From: Amaranthus tricolor
Lineage: Eukaryota; Streptophyta; Magnoliopsida; Caryophyllales; Amaranthaceae
DNA: 64,000 bases
Assembly (NCBI RefSeq): GCF_026212465.1
Contig: NC_080057.1
Span: 23,385,647-23,449,646, forward strand
Reading direction: 5' to 3'
Under the pieces are notes generated by a model. That model did not search any database. It had not been told where the DNA came from and saw only the letters and a list, made by a program, of their open reading frames with translations. Positions 12,109 to 23,800 of the stretch are shown piece by piece (positions within the stretch are counted from its first letter, which is position 1; the number at the start of each line of letters is the position of its first letter). The position numbers were made by a program, and so were the translations under genes.

Positions 12109-13206
12109 TCAAGCATAGAGTTGGGGGTTAGCAATGAGATACTCTTCAACAGCTTTGAACATGAGCTGTATTCCTTGTTTGGCAGTTGTAATTTCATCTT
12201 CATCCATCGAGTTATCTCCCTTCATGTGATAGTGTGCCACCAACTTGTAGTGAGTTCCGGTGCCAGACGAATCGTATATGTTCTCAAACACAGCACTCTC
12301 CAATGTATCAGGAAAGATATCTCCTTCAATGCTGGTATACTTGAGGTAAAATTTACTTGAATCAATCTTATCTACTCTGTTTTTCACATAATTGTATGGA
12401 GCCTCTGCAAAATTAGAATCCATCTTTAGAAAAAACTCAAAATATCTAAATCTGTGTACAAATGTGTACCAAGTATGAGACCTCTAAAATTTTAACTCGA
12501 CCCAAAATTGACCCAAAATCTGATCGAAAATTAGTAGTAGCTCAGAAATTTAACTTGTAACCCGAAAAAATCAGGTCAAACCCGACTATAACCCAAACCA
12601 TATTGTTTTGAGACGTTTTATTAATTTGTCGACTTTTTCAGTTTCACATCATCATTTTTAGTCGGTTGTCACTATATTTTAGTCAATTTTTGTACCTTGG
12701 TTGACATTTCTTTGTTGTAGCTTTTAAATTGATATATTGGTCTTTATTTTATGCTAATATGTTTTCTACGCAAAGGAAATATCATAACATCTATAATTTT
12801 TGGAAAAAAAAATTAATGACAAGTAAAAGTTTTTAAAATCCATGATTTGTTGGTTCCACCCAAATCACAACACAATCAAAAACTGACCCATCCCGAAAAT
12901 GTCCCAATCAAAATTTACTCGACCCTAAATTCACCGCTCAAACGTTTTGACACGTGTACCCACAAGGCCACAATGTTAAATCTAGCTTTTTAAAAGCAAA
13001 GGGAGAAGTAACTAACCATCAGGGAAGTTGATGATTTTGACACATCCAACAACAGTGGAATCACCTTCAACAAACTCAACAGATTTAACAAAATGAGGGA
13101 CAACCTTGGGCAAGAAGTTATGGCTGTCAATGGACAGAGCATGGAACAACCGAGCTGCACCAACGGGGCTGGTGAAATCGGCCAATGTGTATGTGCTTAC
13201 CCCCAT
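12109..13206 (-). CDS. Bet v 1 / major latex protein-like (PR-10) protein, gene 1
   Basis: Exon 1 is 13206-13017 (190 nt) and exon 2 is 12404-12109 (296 nt), joined in phase 1 across a 612-bp GT-AG intron, for 161 aa. The protein starts [20 protein letters not shown] and ends in an amphipathic helix with [12 protein letters not shown], the classical Bet v 1 fold layout. The single intron after the codon for PDG/E is the family's conserved intron position. The usual glycine-rich loop appears as VEGDSTVVG. Members bind small hydrophobic ligands in the cytosol and are often defence- or hormone-related; the ligand is unknown here. A TATA-like TTAAATAC lies at 13321-13328, about 115 bp upstream of the ATG. 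It pairs with the tandem copy at 15593-17344. Confidence 0.9.
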
Positions 13207-15592
13207 AATGGTTAATGAATTTTCTTTAGGAATATCGACTGAGACGAGCTAGCAAATGCGACAATAACTATATGAGGATGATGAAAGAAGGGAATATGCA
13301 AAGAATGAGAATTCGGGTGGGTATTTAATGTGAAATATTGGTCGAACGTAGGAACAAAGAAGTTGCCTCTTCAATGTGGGAGTATTCCTTTTTGGTATGG
13401 CAAGTCTTTAGAGTTTAGAGCAGCCCTTGCTGAACAAGTGAGCATGAAATTCTATATGGTCTATGTTGAAAGGGTAGGTGAAGTGGAGCGAAGGAAAATT
13501 GTGCCAATACTTTTCTTTTTGGGCAGCTATACTCTAAAACAAATATGTTGCACGTTTCTCATCCTTAAGAAGAGTCTTTGACTATTCTTTTTAATGCTCC
13601 TTCCTTTTCGTATTATATGATATTTTTTATTTTCGTTCATCCCACTACTTTGTAGAGAGACATAAAATACAGTATTATATCGGTTTCAATAGTCGTCCAT
13701 ATGTATTCTCTTTCTCTATTCATGTCGGTTTTCTACCATCTCGACCTCTTTAATCTAAATTTTTGTATCATTTTCCGCTCAAACTTCCCTGGTTTCTTTG
13801 ATCTTCCTCGCCATTGTATTAAATCTTTGAAGTTTTAACTTTTTATTTTCCTTATTGGTTCTCCGGTGCCCCGTCATTGAAACATCATAACAGAAAGAAA
13901 ATGGACATAATAAAGTTTTTGGGAACTTCTGTCCGTTGGCGCTTTCAACATGTTTTGATTGCTAATTACTCGTCCTAATATCCTTCATCATTAGGTGGAT
14001 TTGATGGCTCATAATCCCTATGTTTATTCTGGTTTTAATTAGAGTGTTTCATATTATGATTATTGGGGTGTTTATGAAAGGGTGTGTTAATGCATTTCTA
14101 GCTGTTGGGATTTGGGAATAACTTTAGATAAGCCATTTTAGCTCAGAAATATTACACCAATTTATACCAGTTTAATGCTAAATTCTTTAGCATTATCATT
14201 TCACAGTTTTCCATCAGTTTAATAAAGAGATTTTGTACATAATAATTCATATTTCTTATTTAGAGCATCATGAAAAGCAAGCTAGTTATAGTAAGGTGGT
14301 CATTGAATTGAGCAGGAAGAGTAGTTATTTGATCAACATTATGATTCTTGTTGATGGGTTATTTGGAGATCCGAAAATTGATTTTCGAGGTTGTGATCAG
14401 GGTTATTTAAGTCATAGTCATACTTAAACTATCAACCCCACTACACTGCACAGGTTAGAGTCCAGGGAGATGAAGGTAGTGGACAGACCATACTTATTGG
14501 TCTCAATTGATAATACTTTTTGGTCTCGATGAATTTTCCCAATTTTCCACTTTTCTCCGTTCTAATGAATTTGACTCATTTTTATTTTTGAATATGACTC
14601 TATTACTTTATTCTATATTTTCTTTTATTTCTGAATACCCTACTATTTTACCCCATTATACCAACTTCTTAATCTTCGTGCCACTTAACCATGCAAATTC
14701 ATTGAGAAGGAGAACAGGAGTAAATGTATGTCCAGCCAATGATGTCAATTGACGAAAATTTGAACAAAATATGCAAAAATGCATTAAAAATCCCAAAATA
14801 AGTATGGGGAAACTTAATTCCCAAAATAAGCACGTAAATCTCCAAACCTAGGTTAGAAGGCTGTTCGTTGTTACTAATACCGGACGAAATCTGGGTTGAC
14901 TTTTTAACTCACTTTAAGTAATAGCCCGCTATTACTAACAACGTATTATATGTGAGCGAAAAATTTAATTAAGGTTTTATATGGCAACACAATTGCCTGT
15001 TGTAAGTAATAGCTGACCGTTACACATGTAAAAGTCAACAACAGTCAAAAAAGTCAACCCAATTGCCCTCTGTTATAGAGCAAGCGATTGCTTGGCTGAC
15101 TTTTTTAACTCGGTTTTAGTAATATTCCGCTGTTATTAACAGCAAACAAACTCCATATATTAGGAATCGGCTTGGCTGAATGTGCTTATTTTGAGAAATA
15201 TGTTTTTCCAATGCTTAGTTTCGAAATATTTTTAGAAGAAATACTTCTTTTATTCAAATTTTAACATCATTCAAATTATGTGAAAAAACATATATATAGA
15301 AATACTAATATATATATGCTACTCATTTATCACATATTTTCAAATATATTAATCATTTATAAAGGATTCTCCATCAAAGGAGGAGTATGATAATACATTT
15401 ATACTCAACAAAACAAATCATAAAAGAAACTCGAAAAAAGGTTGATCATAAATAACTTAACATATCTTAATCTTACACATCTCAGTAAGAACTACTCGCA
15501 CATTATTATTTTCTCAAAAAAAAAAAAGCTCACAAACAGCAGACAATCTCTTAACTTTCGTCACAAAAAAGTAGTAATACTTAAACAAAAGT
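13207..15592. other. Intergenic region between the two MLP genes
   Basis: It holds the proximal promoter of MLP gene 1 (TATA-like at 13321-13328) and the family B foldback element at 14752-15263. 13593-13680 begins 'ctccttccttttcg', resembling one end of a Stowaway-type MITE, but no matching far end was found. No gene is evident. Confidence 0.6.
14752..15263. mobile_element. Foldback element, family B, copy 2
   Basis: Left end 'gaaaatttgaacaaaatat' with 'cccaaaataagcac' is matched inversely by the right end 'gtgcttattttgagaaatat' and 'tattcaaattttaac'. The interior has decayed palindromic cores 'gttgttactaataccgg' and 'gctgttattaacagc'. It is more diverged than copy 1 and non-coding. Confidence 0.7.
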
Positions 15593-16298
15593 TTAAGCAT
15601 AAAGTTGAGGATTAGCAATCAGATAATCCTCAGCAGACTTAAACATTTTTTGAATTCCTTGTTTGGCATTTTCAAGATCAGCTTCACTCAGTACATTATC
15701 TCCTTTCATGTGATAATGTGCCACCATTGTGCAGCGACTCCCATCAGCAGATGCCTCAAATTTGTTGTCATACACTGCACATTCTACTGTGTCTGGGAAC
15801 ATGTCTCCTTCTATGGTTGTATATTTCAGGAAGTAATTTGCTTCATCTATCTCATCCACTCTATTCTTCACGTACTTGAATGGTGCAGCTGTTCATAATT
15901 TTTTATATGAGACAATATTAGCATATGATCGACTCGGGTAATTTTATAGTTGTTGGCTTTCTAAGCTCCTATCACTATAATAAGTTTAAAACTTTAATCT
16001 AAAGTTTGAGATTATTGGTAGTTATAATGAGATATATATACACACATAAGGACAAAAATAAGGTAAAAACAACTAAAATGGTGAAAATTGAAAACTAGAC
16101 TAGTTATATATATTATCGATCTGGCAAAAGATATACATATTGTCTTAAAGTGTGTATATATTTTGTGAAGGTAAAAGATTGAGTTATTTACAGAAAAGCC
16201 ACTCAATTATGTAATACCTTTTAAGCATGTATTTACACATTTAGTAAATGTCTAATTATTTATAAAATTGCCACTATACTTTAAAAAAATTTTGCAAT

Positions 16299-16363
<65 letters not shown>

Positions 16364-16734
16364 GAAGTTTCAGTGAGAATCATCTTTACATGAGAACCAT
16401 GAAAATTAATCTATCTGACAAAAAAATTTTACTTTTCTATTACAAAGGTGTTACCTTTTTTGTTAAAAAAAGATGACACTTTTCGACAAAAAAGTGTTAT
16501 TTTCAAAAAAAAATCCGAACAAAATTCACAAAAAGGTGTTACTTTTTACATAAAAAAATGTTATTTTTCGGAAAAAACGTGTTACATTGTATAATTTGAT
16601 TTTTGAAAATTTTTATGACAGTAATATTTTTTTCCCCAAAAGTAACACATTTTCTGTAAAAAGTAACAGTTTTTTTTATCATATAGATTGATTCTCATGG
16701 TTCTTATATAAGCTTGGTTCTCACTAGAACTTGA

Positions 16735-16796
<62 letters not shown>

Positions 16797-17344
16797 TATT
16801 TATTTAATTTTTAATTACCTTTTAATTAATAAGAGCAAGTAGTGGTTCGGATTTCTTAGTAGGCGATAAATGCTTGAGATTGTACTGTTGTAGTGGTAGG
16901 CTGGCTAATTTGAAACATAATTACTATAAAGTTACGTACCCAGTACCCACTACTTTAGTTATTATTAAATTGTGGAAATAGCTATTGAAAAAAATCACTT
17001 AGTCATAAAGTTTATTATAACTGATCTCTAATTTTAAGCAATTTTTCTTTAGAAAGATTAACACTGAAACCCGATTAACATTATCAGAAAGAATTATGTA
17101 CTAACAACAAAACAGACCGTAAAATAATGAGTAGGAGTTGAAAGAAAAACTAACCATCAGGAAAGTTCATCTTTTTAATGCAACCAACAGTGGTGGAATC
17201 ACCTTCAACAAACTCGACCGATTTAACGTAGTCGGGTGTAGCCTTAGGCATGAAGTTGTGGTTGTCTATGGCAAGAGCTTGGAACAATCGTCCAGGGGCA
17301 ACTGGGCTAGTAATATCAGCCAATGTGCATGTAATTACACCCAT
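15593..17344 (-). CDS. Bet v 1 / major latex protein-like (PR-10) protein, gene 2
   Basis: Exon 1 is 17344-17155 (190 nt) and exon 2 is 15888-15593 (296 nt), joined in phase 1, for 161 aa. Exon lengths and intron phase are identical to MLP gene 1, and the proteins align end to end without gaps ([20 protein letters not shown] ... [12 protein letters not shown]). This is a tandem gene duplication with clear sequence divergence. Family role is cytosolic hydrophobic-ligand binding; the ligand is not predictable. The 1,266-bp intron is twice as long as in its sister because it contains an AT microsatellite split by a MITE. A TATAAATA box is at 17443-17436, about 95 bp upstream of the ATG. Confidence 0.9.
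16302..16360. repeat. (AT)n microsatellite, left block
   Basis: About 29 uninterrupted AT units in the intron of MLP gene 2. It abuts the MITE at 16361-16736; the matching right block is at 16737-16791. Confidence 0.95.
16361..16736. mobile_element. MITE inserted in an AT microsatellite (Micron-like)
   Basis: The ends are inverted copies. The left end has 'cagtgagaatcatc' and 'tgagaaccatgaaaatta'; the right end read in reverse has 'tagtgagaaccaagc' and 'aagaaccatgagaatcaat'. Arms are about 60 bp. Both ends are directly flanked by long (AT)n runs. The interior is A/T-rich with repeated 'gtgttac(t)ttttt' motifs and no ORF. Elements that target TA microsatellites are known in rice as Micron; assignment to that family is by analogy. 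Confidence 0.75.
16737..16791. repeat. (AT)n microsatellite, right block
   Basis: About 27 AT units, the other half of the microsatellite interrupted by the MITE. Confidence 0.95.
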
Positions 17345-17435
17345 GGTTTAGGAATAAGATTGGCTTCTTGTGAAGATTTATTTGTATTATGAGACAAGTA
17401 GAGGTAGATATGCTAAGAAAGGTTATTTGTGTTGG

Positions 17436-17443
17436 TATTTATA
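17436..17443 (-). promoter_or_regulatory. TATA box of MLP gene 2
   Basis: TATAAATA on the minus strand, about 95 bp upstream of the start codon at 17344 and in a position similar to the TATA-like site of MLP gene 1. Confidence 0.6.
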
Positions 17444-17544
17444 GTAAGGAATAAAGCATGTTGTCCCTTTTCAAGTCGATCTTTATTTTTATTAGGTCTA
17501 TGGTGGACCATCCCTTGTTGAATTGCTTCATCACTCGTGTCAAA

Positions 17545-17765
17545 TTCACCATTAAAATATCACAAATTTTTTTTAGTGATCATTTTTAATTGGGCTGATC
17601 TATTATGTAATTTTTAAAATATTATAAGTAGACATTAAGAATACGGTAAGTAAGCATTAAGGATAATGTAAGTAGGCATTAAGAATACAATAAATAAGCA
17701 TTAATCTTTGATGGGCTGGGCTTGTGATACGTCTCTTAAAAAGTCGGTCTCTCAAGAGAATAATT
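17545..17765. repeat. Dispersed repeat, family C, copy 1
   Basis: Shares 'gggctgat(c/t)tatta', 'aaaatattataagtag(a/g)cattaa', 'cattaatcttt(g/a)atggg' and 'tctctcaagaga' with 53765-53945. Several 'taagtaggcattaa' units are repeated inside. Probably a non-autonomous transposon. Confidence 0.65.
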
Positions 17766-18604
17766 GTTAAAATATACTCTCAAATTTATTAATGTTGTCT
17801 CATTTGATTGTCAGTATTAAATGATGTAAATGAAAATGTAATGTAGTTGTGTTGATGGTTTGTGTAATGCTCTCCACTCGTGCACGTAGTCATCGAAGTG
17901 AGAGTATTAGAAATGACAATCTTATATATTCAAATTCAACACTTGAGCAAGAAATCATGACCGCTTTAAATTCACTAAACTTATTAGAAATTCAAGGAAG
18001 AACCAACGACAACTCGTTTCCATAGACAAGTCGTCGGTCCCTACGTCCACTCATTTGTCGAAGAGTTGTCGACTTGTCGACCATGGCTTGGCGATTCATC
18101 GATAGGTCTGATTAGGTCTTTTCTTAGCATTCACGTCTTCAAGAAAGGAGAGTAGTTTAATTTAATTAGTATCCTTAACTATCCATCTCCATCCTCTATA
18201 AAAAGCCTAAATTAGTTGGTAGTTAATTTCTTTTCCTAGTTCTGTCCTTTTAATCTACTCGGTTAAAAAAATTAATCTCTTCCATTAGTATTTATAATTA
18301 TAATTATTCAATTTAAGTTTAATCCAAATTTATTATTTAATCGACTTTTCCGTCTTAAAAGTATTTCTTAATTGTCTCTTTTATTTCTTCATAGTTTTGT
18401 GTTCATGTTCATGTAATCATGTTCTTGATTGATTTCTTGATTAGCCTTTTTCTTATTAATGATATTCTCTATTTATTTTCAGAAATTATGCCTTTATATA
18501 TCCCTAACTAGTCCAAAAACACGACTCAAGTTGATCAATATTTGTCTATTAAAAGTGTATATTACTTTTTGTCTAATTAGGAATTTAATATATTAGTTTG
18601 ATAT

Positions 18605-18905
18605 TATGGTGTTTGGTAAATGGTTTTTGGGTTGAAATTTTTGATTGACTTTTGAATTTTTTAGTCAGCTAAAAGTCAAAACAAAAAGGCTAACTTTCTT
18701 AGCATTTTTCGGTGGCTTTTGACTTGTTAATCCACTTTTTCTCTGATAAACAGACAATAATTAATATATAATTCACCAAAAATCTTCTTAAACAATTAAT
18801 TTAACCAACTAGCTTAAAAGTCAATAAAAACAGTCAATATTTTTATCTAATTAAAAAAGCCAACTAAAAAAACCGACAACTAACAATAATCTACTAAGAA
18901 AACTC
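18605..18905. mobile_element. MITE-like element (hAT-like ends)
   Basis: The left end 'ggtgtttggtaaatggttttt' and repeated 'gacttttgaa / agtcagctaaaagtcaa' are echoed inversely on the right by 'aaaagccaactaaaaaaacc'. It resembles the element at 42327-42835, which has clearer ends. Non-coding. Confidence 0.5.
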
Positions 18906-19904
18906 GTCATGTTTACAAGTGTGAGAGGTACTAATAACCATAATCTTACACCTAATCCTAAAAAGAAAAAAAAACTAAGTTGGTGATAAACTTTGTATAA
19001 AAGCTTGGCAATTGGCATTGAAAAGACGGTGAATGAGGCAAGGGTAGGTGATTAACAAAAGTGTGAAATGGTGGACAAGTCAAAATAGTTCGACTCAAAA
19101 GAGATAGTGAAGCTAAATTAATTTATCAAAAAGAATTTCCACTCAACCGATATTTAATTTTAATAATCAAAGAATTTATTTTTTTATTCGGAAATTGGGT
19201 AGGTTAGAGAATCTCAATCGATAACGAAGAAAGGAAATTAATCCTTACTATAAATGAAAATCATACATCAATAATTAACAGAAAAAACTTTTAACCACTA
19301 AGATAACCCACCATAATTGCTCATCCTTTTGGGAAAATATAAGTAGGTTCCTTTGAAATAAAATACTTACTATAATATTTATAGTGGTAGGTACTTTTAG
19401 TGTGGACATATGACTAGGTATCCAATGTATATACTTAACTAGTTTTATATTTAATTCTTTGATTATAAACTACATTTTTAAAACAATGTTTTATATCTAA
19501 TAATTATTGTTAAGGAAAAATACTAAAAATAAATTTAAAGAGTTATATTGGATGAATCACAATAAGTAATTGAAATTAATACATCAAATTTAATTTTTTG
19601 AATTAAATCATATTATGCTATATATCCAAGTAGAGATAAGAAATGAGCACAAGTGACTCTTTTGTTACATAGATAACTAGATGAATTTTTGTTCTATTAG
19701 AACCCGAAGAACTGTTTTGTATGTTCCTAAGAAAATCCTCTATGCAAGAGCATGTTTATTAATAATGAGTAAAAAGCTAATTCTTATTGACGATTTTTTT
19801 TTTCACTTCTGATTTCTAATCATTTTTTTCATATTATAGCCACCTTTTTCATATTTTGGAAATTTTAATCCTCATATATAAATTCTCACAAAATCAGTCA
19901 AACT

Positions 19905-20002
19905 CATCTATCTATATCTCACGTTGGGCGTGACCCACATGAGAGGAGTTCACCATCTATCTATATCTCACGTTGGGTGTGACCCACATGAGAGGAGTTC
20001 AC
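19905..20002. repeat. 49-bp tandem duplication
   Basis: Two adjacent 49-bp units begin 'catctatctatatctcacg' at 19905 and 19954 and differ at only one base (gggcgtgac versus gggtgtgac). The near identity indicates a recent duplication. Confidence 0.9.
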
Positions 20003-20334
20003 CATGTATAGGGGTCGTGCTAGAAAGTAGACACAAAAGATGCTCATAGGACTAGTACCTTGAAATAGGTACGTAATCTTGTTCCTTGTCATGTGCTCGG
20101 AGTTGATAGTAGCTCATGGTCGACCTCATCTAGTGCATAGGATCAGGACTCGAGTAAGCCTTAGGGACACCAAATTCTTTTTCCAACAAATTCTTATAAA
20201 CAAACAAATGATCCGACTCTAACACAACCAGCAAACTCCTCACTTCTTTGAAATTTGAATCCATTGACTATGATAGTCGCAATATGTGAACTTATTCAAG
20301 AGCATGGTTCATCGTCTAAACTTTCGTCACACTC

Positions 20335-20540
20335 ATAGTGTAAAAACAAGGCTGCATTACATCGTGTCTGCTGAATTGTAAAGGTTTTCAATAACAACGA
20401 ACCGATATTTCCCGCGTTTTAAGGTGTAAAAGAACCACATTTTGAGCCGTATCAAGGGATATCCATATGATTCCGACCGAAATTTAGGCGTTACAATAAC
20501 CGCATCACTCCCCTTACCGCATTTTTACTCTATGGTCACA
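20335..20540. mobile_element. Dispersed TIR element, family A, copy 2
   Basis: Left terminus 'catagtgtaaaaacaagg' is matched in reverse by the right terminus 'ccgcatttttactctatgg'. The interior contains the family A landmarks 'gaaccgatatttcccgcg', 'ccgtatcaagggatatcc' and 'atttaggcgttacaataacc'. Confidence 0.75.
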
Positions 20541-20890
20541 CACTTTCAAAAGCTTCATGCCTCATTCCACATAAATTAGCACAGGAAACTTGTTAACAGC
20601 ATCATAGAAGTACATCTAATTCTGAATTCTGAAAGTGCAAACTGCATACACATGTGAGCACAAGTGGAGCTTTTTTCTTTATAGCTTTCTTAGTTTGTAT
20701 ACAAATTCAAGCAACTGGAATTATTGCTCAACTGTATAGGTCGCTCAAATTACAAAAGAACTAAAAAATCATATCGTATGTCACTCATATTTCTCTCTAC
20801 TGCTCACCCTCAAATACAGAACAACCACCAAACATTCCGCCAAAAAAAAAAATTGGGGACCTTTCAGAAAACAATGACCTTGTCGACTAT

Positions 20891-23800
20891 TCACGTTCTA
20901 CTTCCCGCTCTTCGTTTAGCTTCTGCTGAATGTAACTGATGCTGTCCATTCTTTTGTTTTCCATTTGGTAGCTTTCTTGATGGGGTTGAACATAGTGTAG
21001 GAATCATGGACTTGCTGTCATTGCACGTAAGTTATTTTAGCATGCATGAAATTGCGATGGTCTTGAAGCTGTGAAGGAACTAATTTAATCAAAAGTTTAA
21101 GCTTTCAATTAACTTTGTGTATGACATGGAATTGGAGCCAACACAATGGAAAGGTTATGAGTTTGAATCTTATCCACCCCTCATTATTTAGCGCCATATA
21201 TGAGGACAACATGTGCTCCAGACACATTTCTAGCACAACCGACTCTTCTGTGGAAGGGCCGAGGGTGAAGTGATATAATATATAACATATAATTACAACT
21301 AACAGTTTAAGTTTTCGGTTGAGTTGGTCTAGTGGTAGAAGCTAAATTAATCAATGAAGTTTATTTATATGGAAAAACATGAATCGATCACAAAGACAAA
21401 GGCTGGTTGTTTCTTACCTCAATTCTGGAATCCTTATACGCTTGCCATCAAGTTTCTTGGACTTTAACATACTTCCATTGGAGAGTGTTGGAAGTTTACT
21501 ATTATCGAATCGCCATAGCAAATCTGGCTCAGATGAGTCACTGGTGGCAGCATCAAGCTCATCCAAGTCAACTACATCAGTCACTTCGAATCGATTACTT
21601 TCGCTGAACATATTGTATGATTGATTGGAGTACAGTTGGGAGCCGTCTGGGAAATTTTTCGGGTGGAAAGCATCAGTCATATGTCCATTTTCTGATGTTT
21701 CCCAACTTAAATTGTCCCCTGTTTTTGGAACTGAATCTTGCTTGTTGACCATGATCTTATCTATCCATTCACCAGAATCTAGATCCTTCTCATCACATAT
21801 GTGATTAAGCCCCACACTATTTACATGGGGCCACGAAGGAGTATTCTTCAACATTTTATCGAGATCAAAACTCTGTCTTTTTTGTCTTGGTTTAGACTTG
21901 TTTAAGATCTAAAAAACAATAGATTTGATATATCAATAAATGTCTTGAGATGAAGCAAAGATCAAAACTTTTGTCAAATTGTCTTCAACAGTAGAATCAA
22001 AGCCTACAAATAATTTGGAAAGTCACTCATAAAGAAACAATCCATCTGAAATCCCACAATTCCAGTATTTGTGTAAAAATCGCGCAAATAAATCTAAGCC
22101 CTTCCGAATTATCATTTTTTCTGACTTCAGGGTGCAATAATTTTCAATTTACGCTAAAATAATAGGAAAACAGACGTACAAATTGCAAAGTGAAGATTTT
22201 TTACCTCTATGTTCGCGATATCTCCTTGGTTCGAACAAAGGAGAGAAGGGCCATCAGCTTTCCCTCTGTTTCTTTCAGGGCTGCTGGATCCTGATTGGTG
22301 TGAACGAACAGATTCGGCATCCTTCCTCAACAAAACTGCCTTAAGATTGGCTATCTGAAACAAATGTGCAAGCATAAAACATGAGATGTGTAAAAATGAA
22401 GGCACTGAGGAAGCAAGTACCGAAAGCTATTCAACCTGTTCTTTGAGCTCTTTTACATCGTTACTGTCTTTGTTTACACGCGCAGACCCAAGTTCAACAG
22501 TGGCAACCCTCTCTGCAAATTTAAGTGTACTTAAAGTTTCTCCGGTAACTTCAGGTTCTGGACTTATGTGAACAAACATTAGGGTCTTAGCCTGCCCTCC
22601 TGCAATGACGTACATCTTGTCAGTCATAAAATACTCGAGTCATAGAACTTGAAAGATAAGTGAAGAGGAATAGGCTCTTATGACCCCTTTGGTAAGTGGT
22701 ACTAAATGATGGTAATGGGAATGATTTATAGTGTAAAATTTCATCAAAAATTCTATGTCATTCCCATGATGATGAAACTCTAGTCGCAAAAAAGCTTTTG
22801 TTTACAAATTTTCATTACCACCTAATACCACATTTTCCTATAGTAATGCATTGGAATGAACTTTATGAAGAAAATGAAATGATTGAAGTTAGACAGGCAT
22901 AGCCATTAAGGTAGCCAAGAATTTTTCAACCAAAATTACACTAGTTTTCATTCTCATTACCATCATTTAATACCACCTACCAAATGGACCGTTAAGGTTG
23001 AATAATAGATTCGGTGACTTGACCTAGTGAATCTTGAAGCAATTGCGTTAATTTGCTATTCCTGTATGGGACGTGTGAGTTCTTATGTGCAAGTGAAGCA
23101 ATCACATCTCCTAAAGCTGAGAGAGATTTATTTATGTGTTGTGCCTCTTTTAACCTATCTCCTGTCACTTCGGATTTGTCAACCCGTTCACTACCTGCCA
23201 AGTCTACCAGATGCATACAACCCCGCAGTACGTTACCAGTTGTCAAGTCTCGCCCTTGAACATGAACAGTCAAACAACTGCGAATCAATGATGTACGAGT
23301 TCATAGCTACTAAAAAGAGAAACCAACACATATTGAGCTGTACACATACCTGTGAGAACGACTACTACGGTCATTTAGAGCTGTGGCACCCACCACCCTG
23401 TTGCGATGTCCAACATTCATCAGATGAATGACATCCGATGTTGATGATACTGGTACAAGGCTTGCATCTGGGACATTGAGTCCATTCTGAGAACTATTAC
23501 GGATTTCTAATGTAAAAATGTGTCAAGAAAAAGCTGCAAACAGAATATTGAAGCCATTCTAGTAAACGAAGGAAATCAAAAAAATTATCGAAAAGAATAT
23601 TATGAATTAAAGAATGACCCACATTCAAGAAAGGATATCTCTTATTGAGTCCATCACTGACAAGAAGATCCCTGACTTGCTCGTTGTAGATCTCTATCAT
23701 CTGGACTGCAACATCGTAGCAAAAAGTATCTTTCCTCTGCTCCGCGAGATAAAACAAGTCACCCAAAGACCTGTAGTTTACACCTTGACTCTGCTCTGTG

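Larger units (their letters stand above)
17345..20890. other. Intergenic region, repeat-rich
   Basis: Between the MLP gene 2 promoter and the kinesin 3' end. It contains repeats at 17545-17765, 18605-18905, 19905-20002 and 20335-20540. No gene or RNA gene was recognised. Confidence 0.6.

Noticed and set aside
21414..21416. TAA as the natural stop of the kinesin (protein ending ...RIPELR)
   Set aside because: The TAA overlaps a strong donor (GAG|GTAAGA). A further in-phase exon at 20975-20891 gives a plausible basic C-terminus, though this is the least certain part of the model.
23027..23431. 134-codon plus-strand ORF
   Set aside because: It is the antisense shadow of two kinesin motor exons whose minus-strand reading gives clear kinesin motifs.
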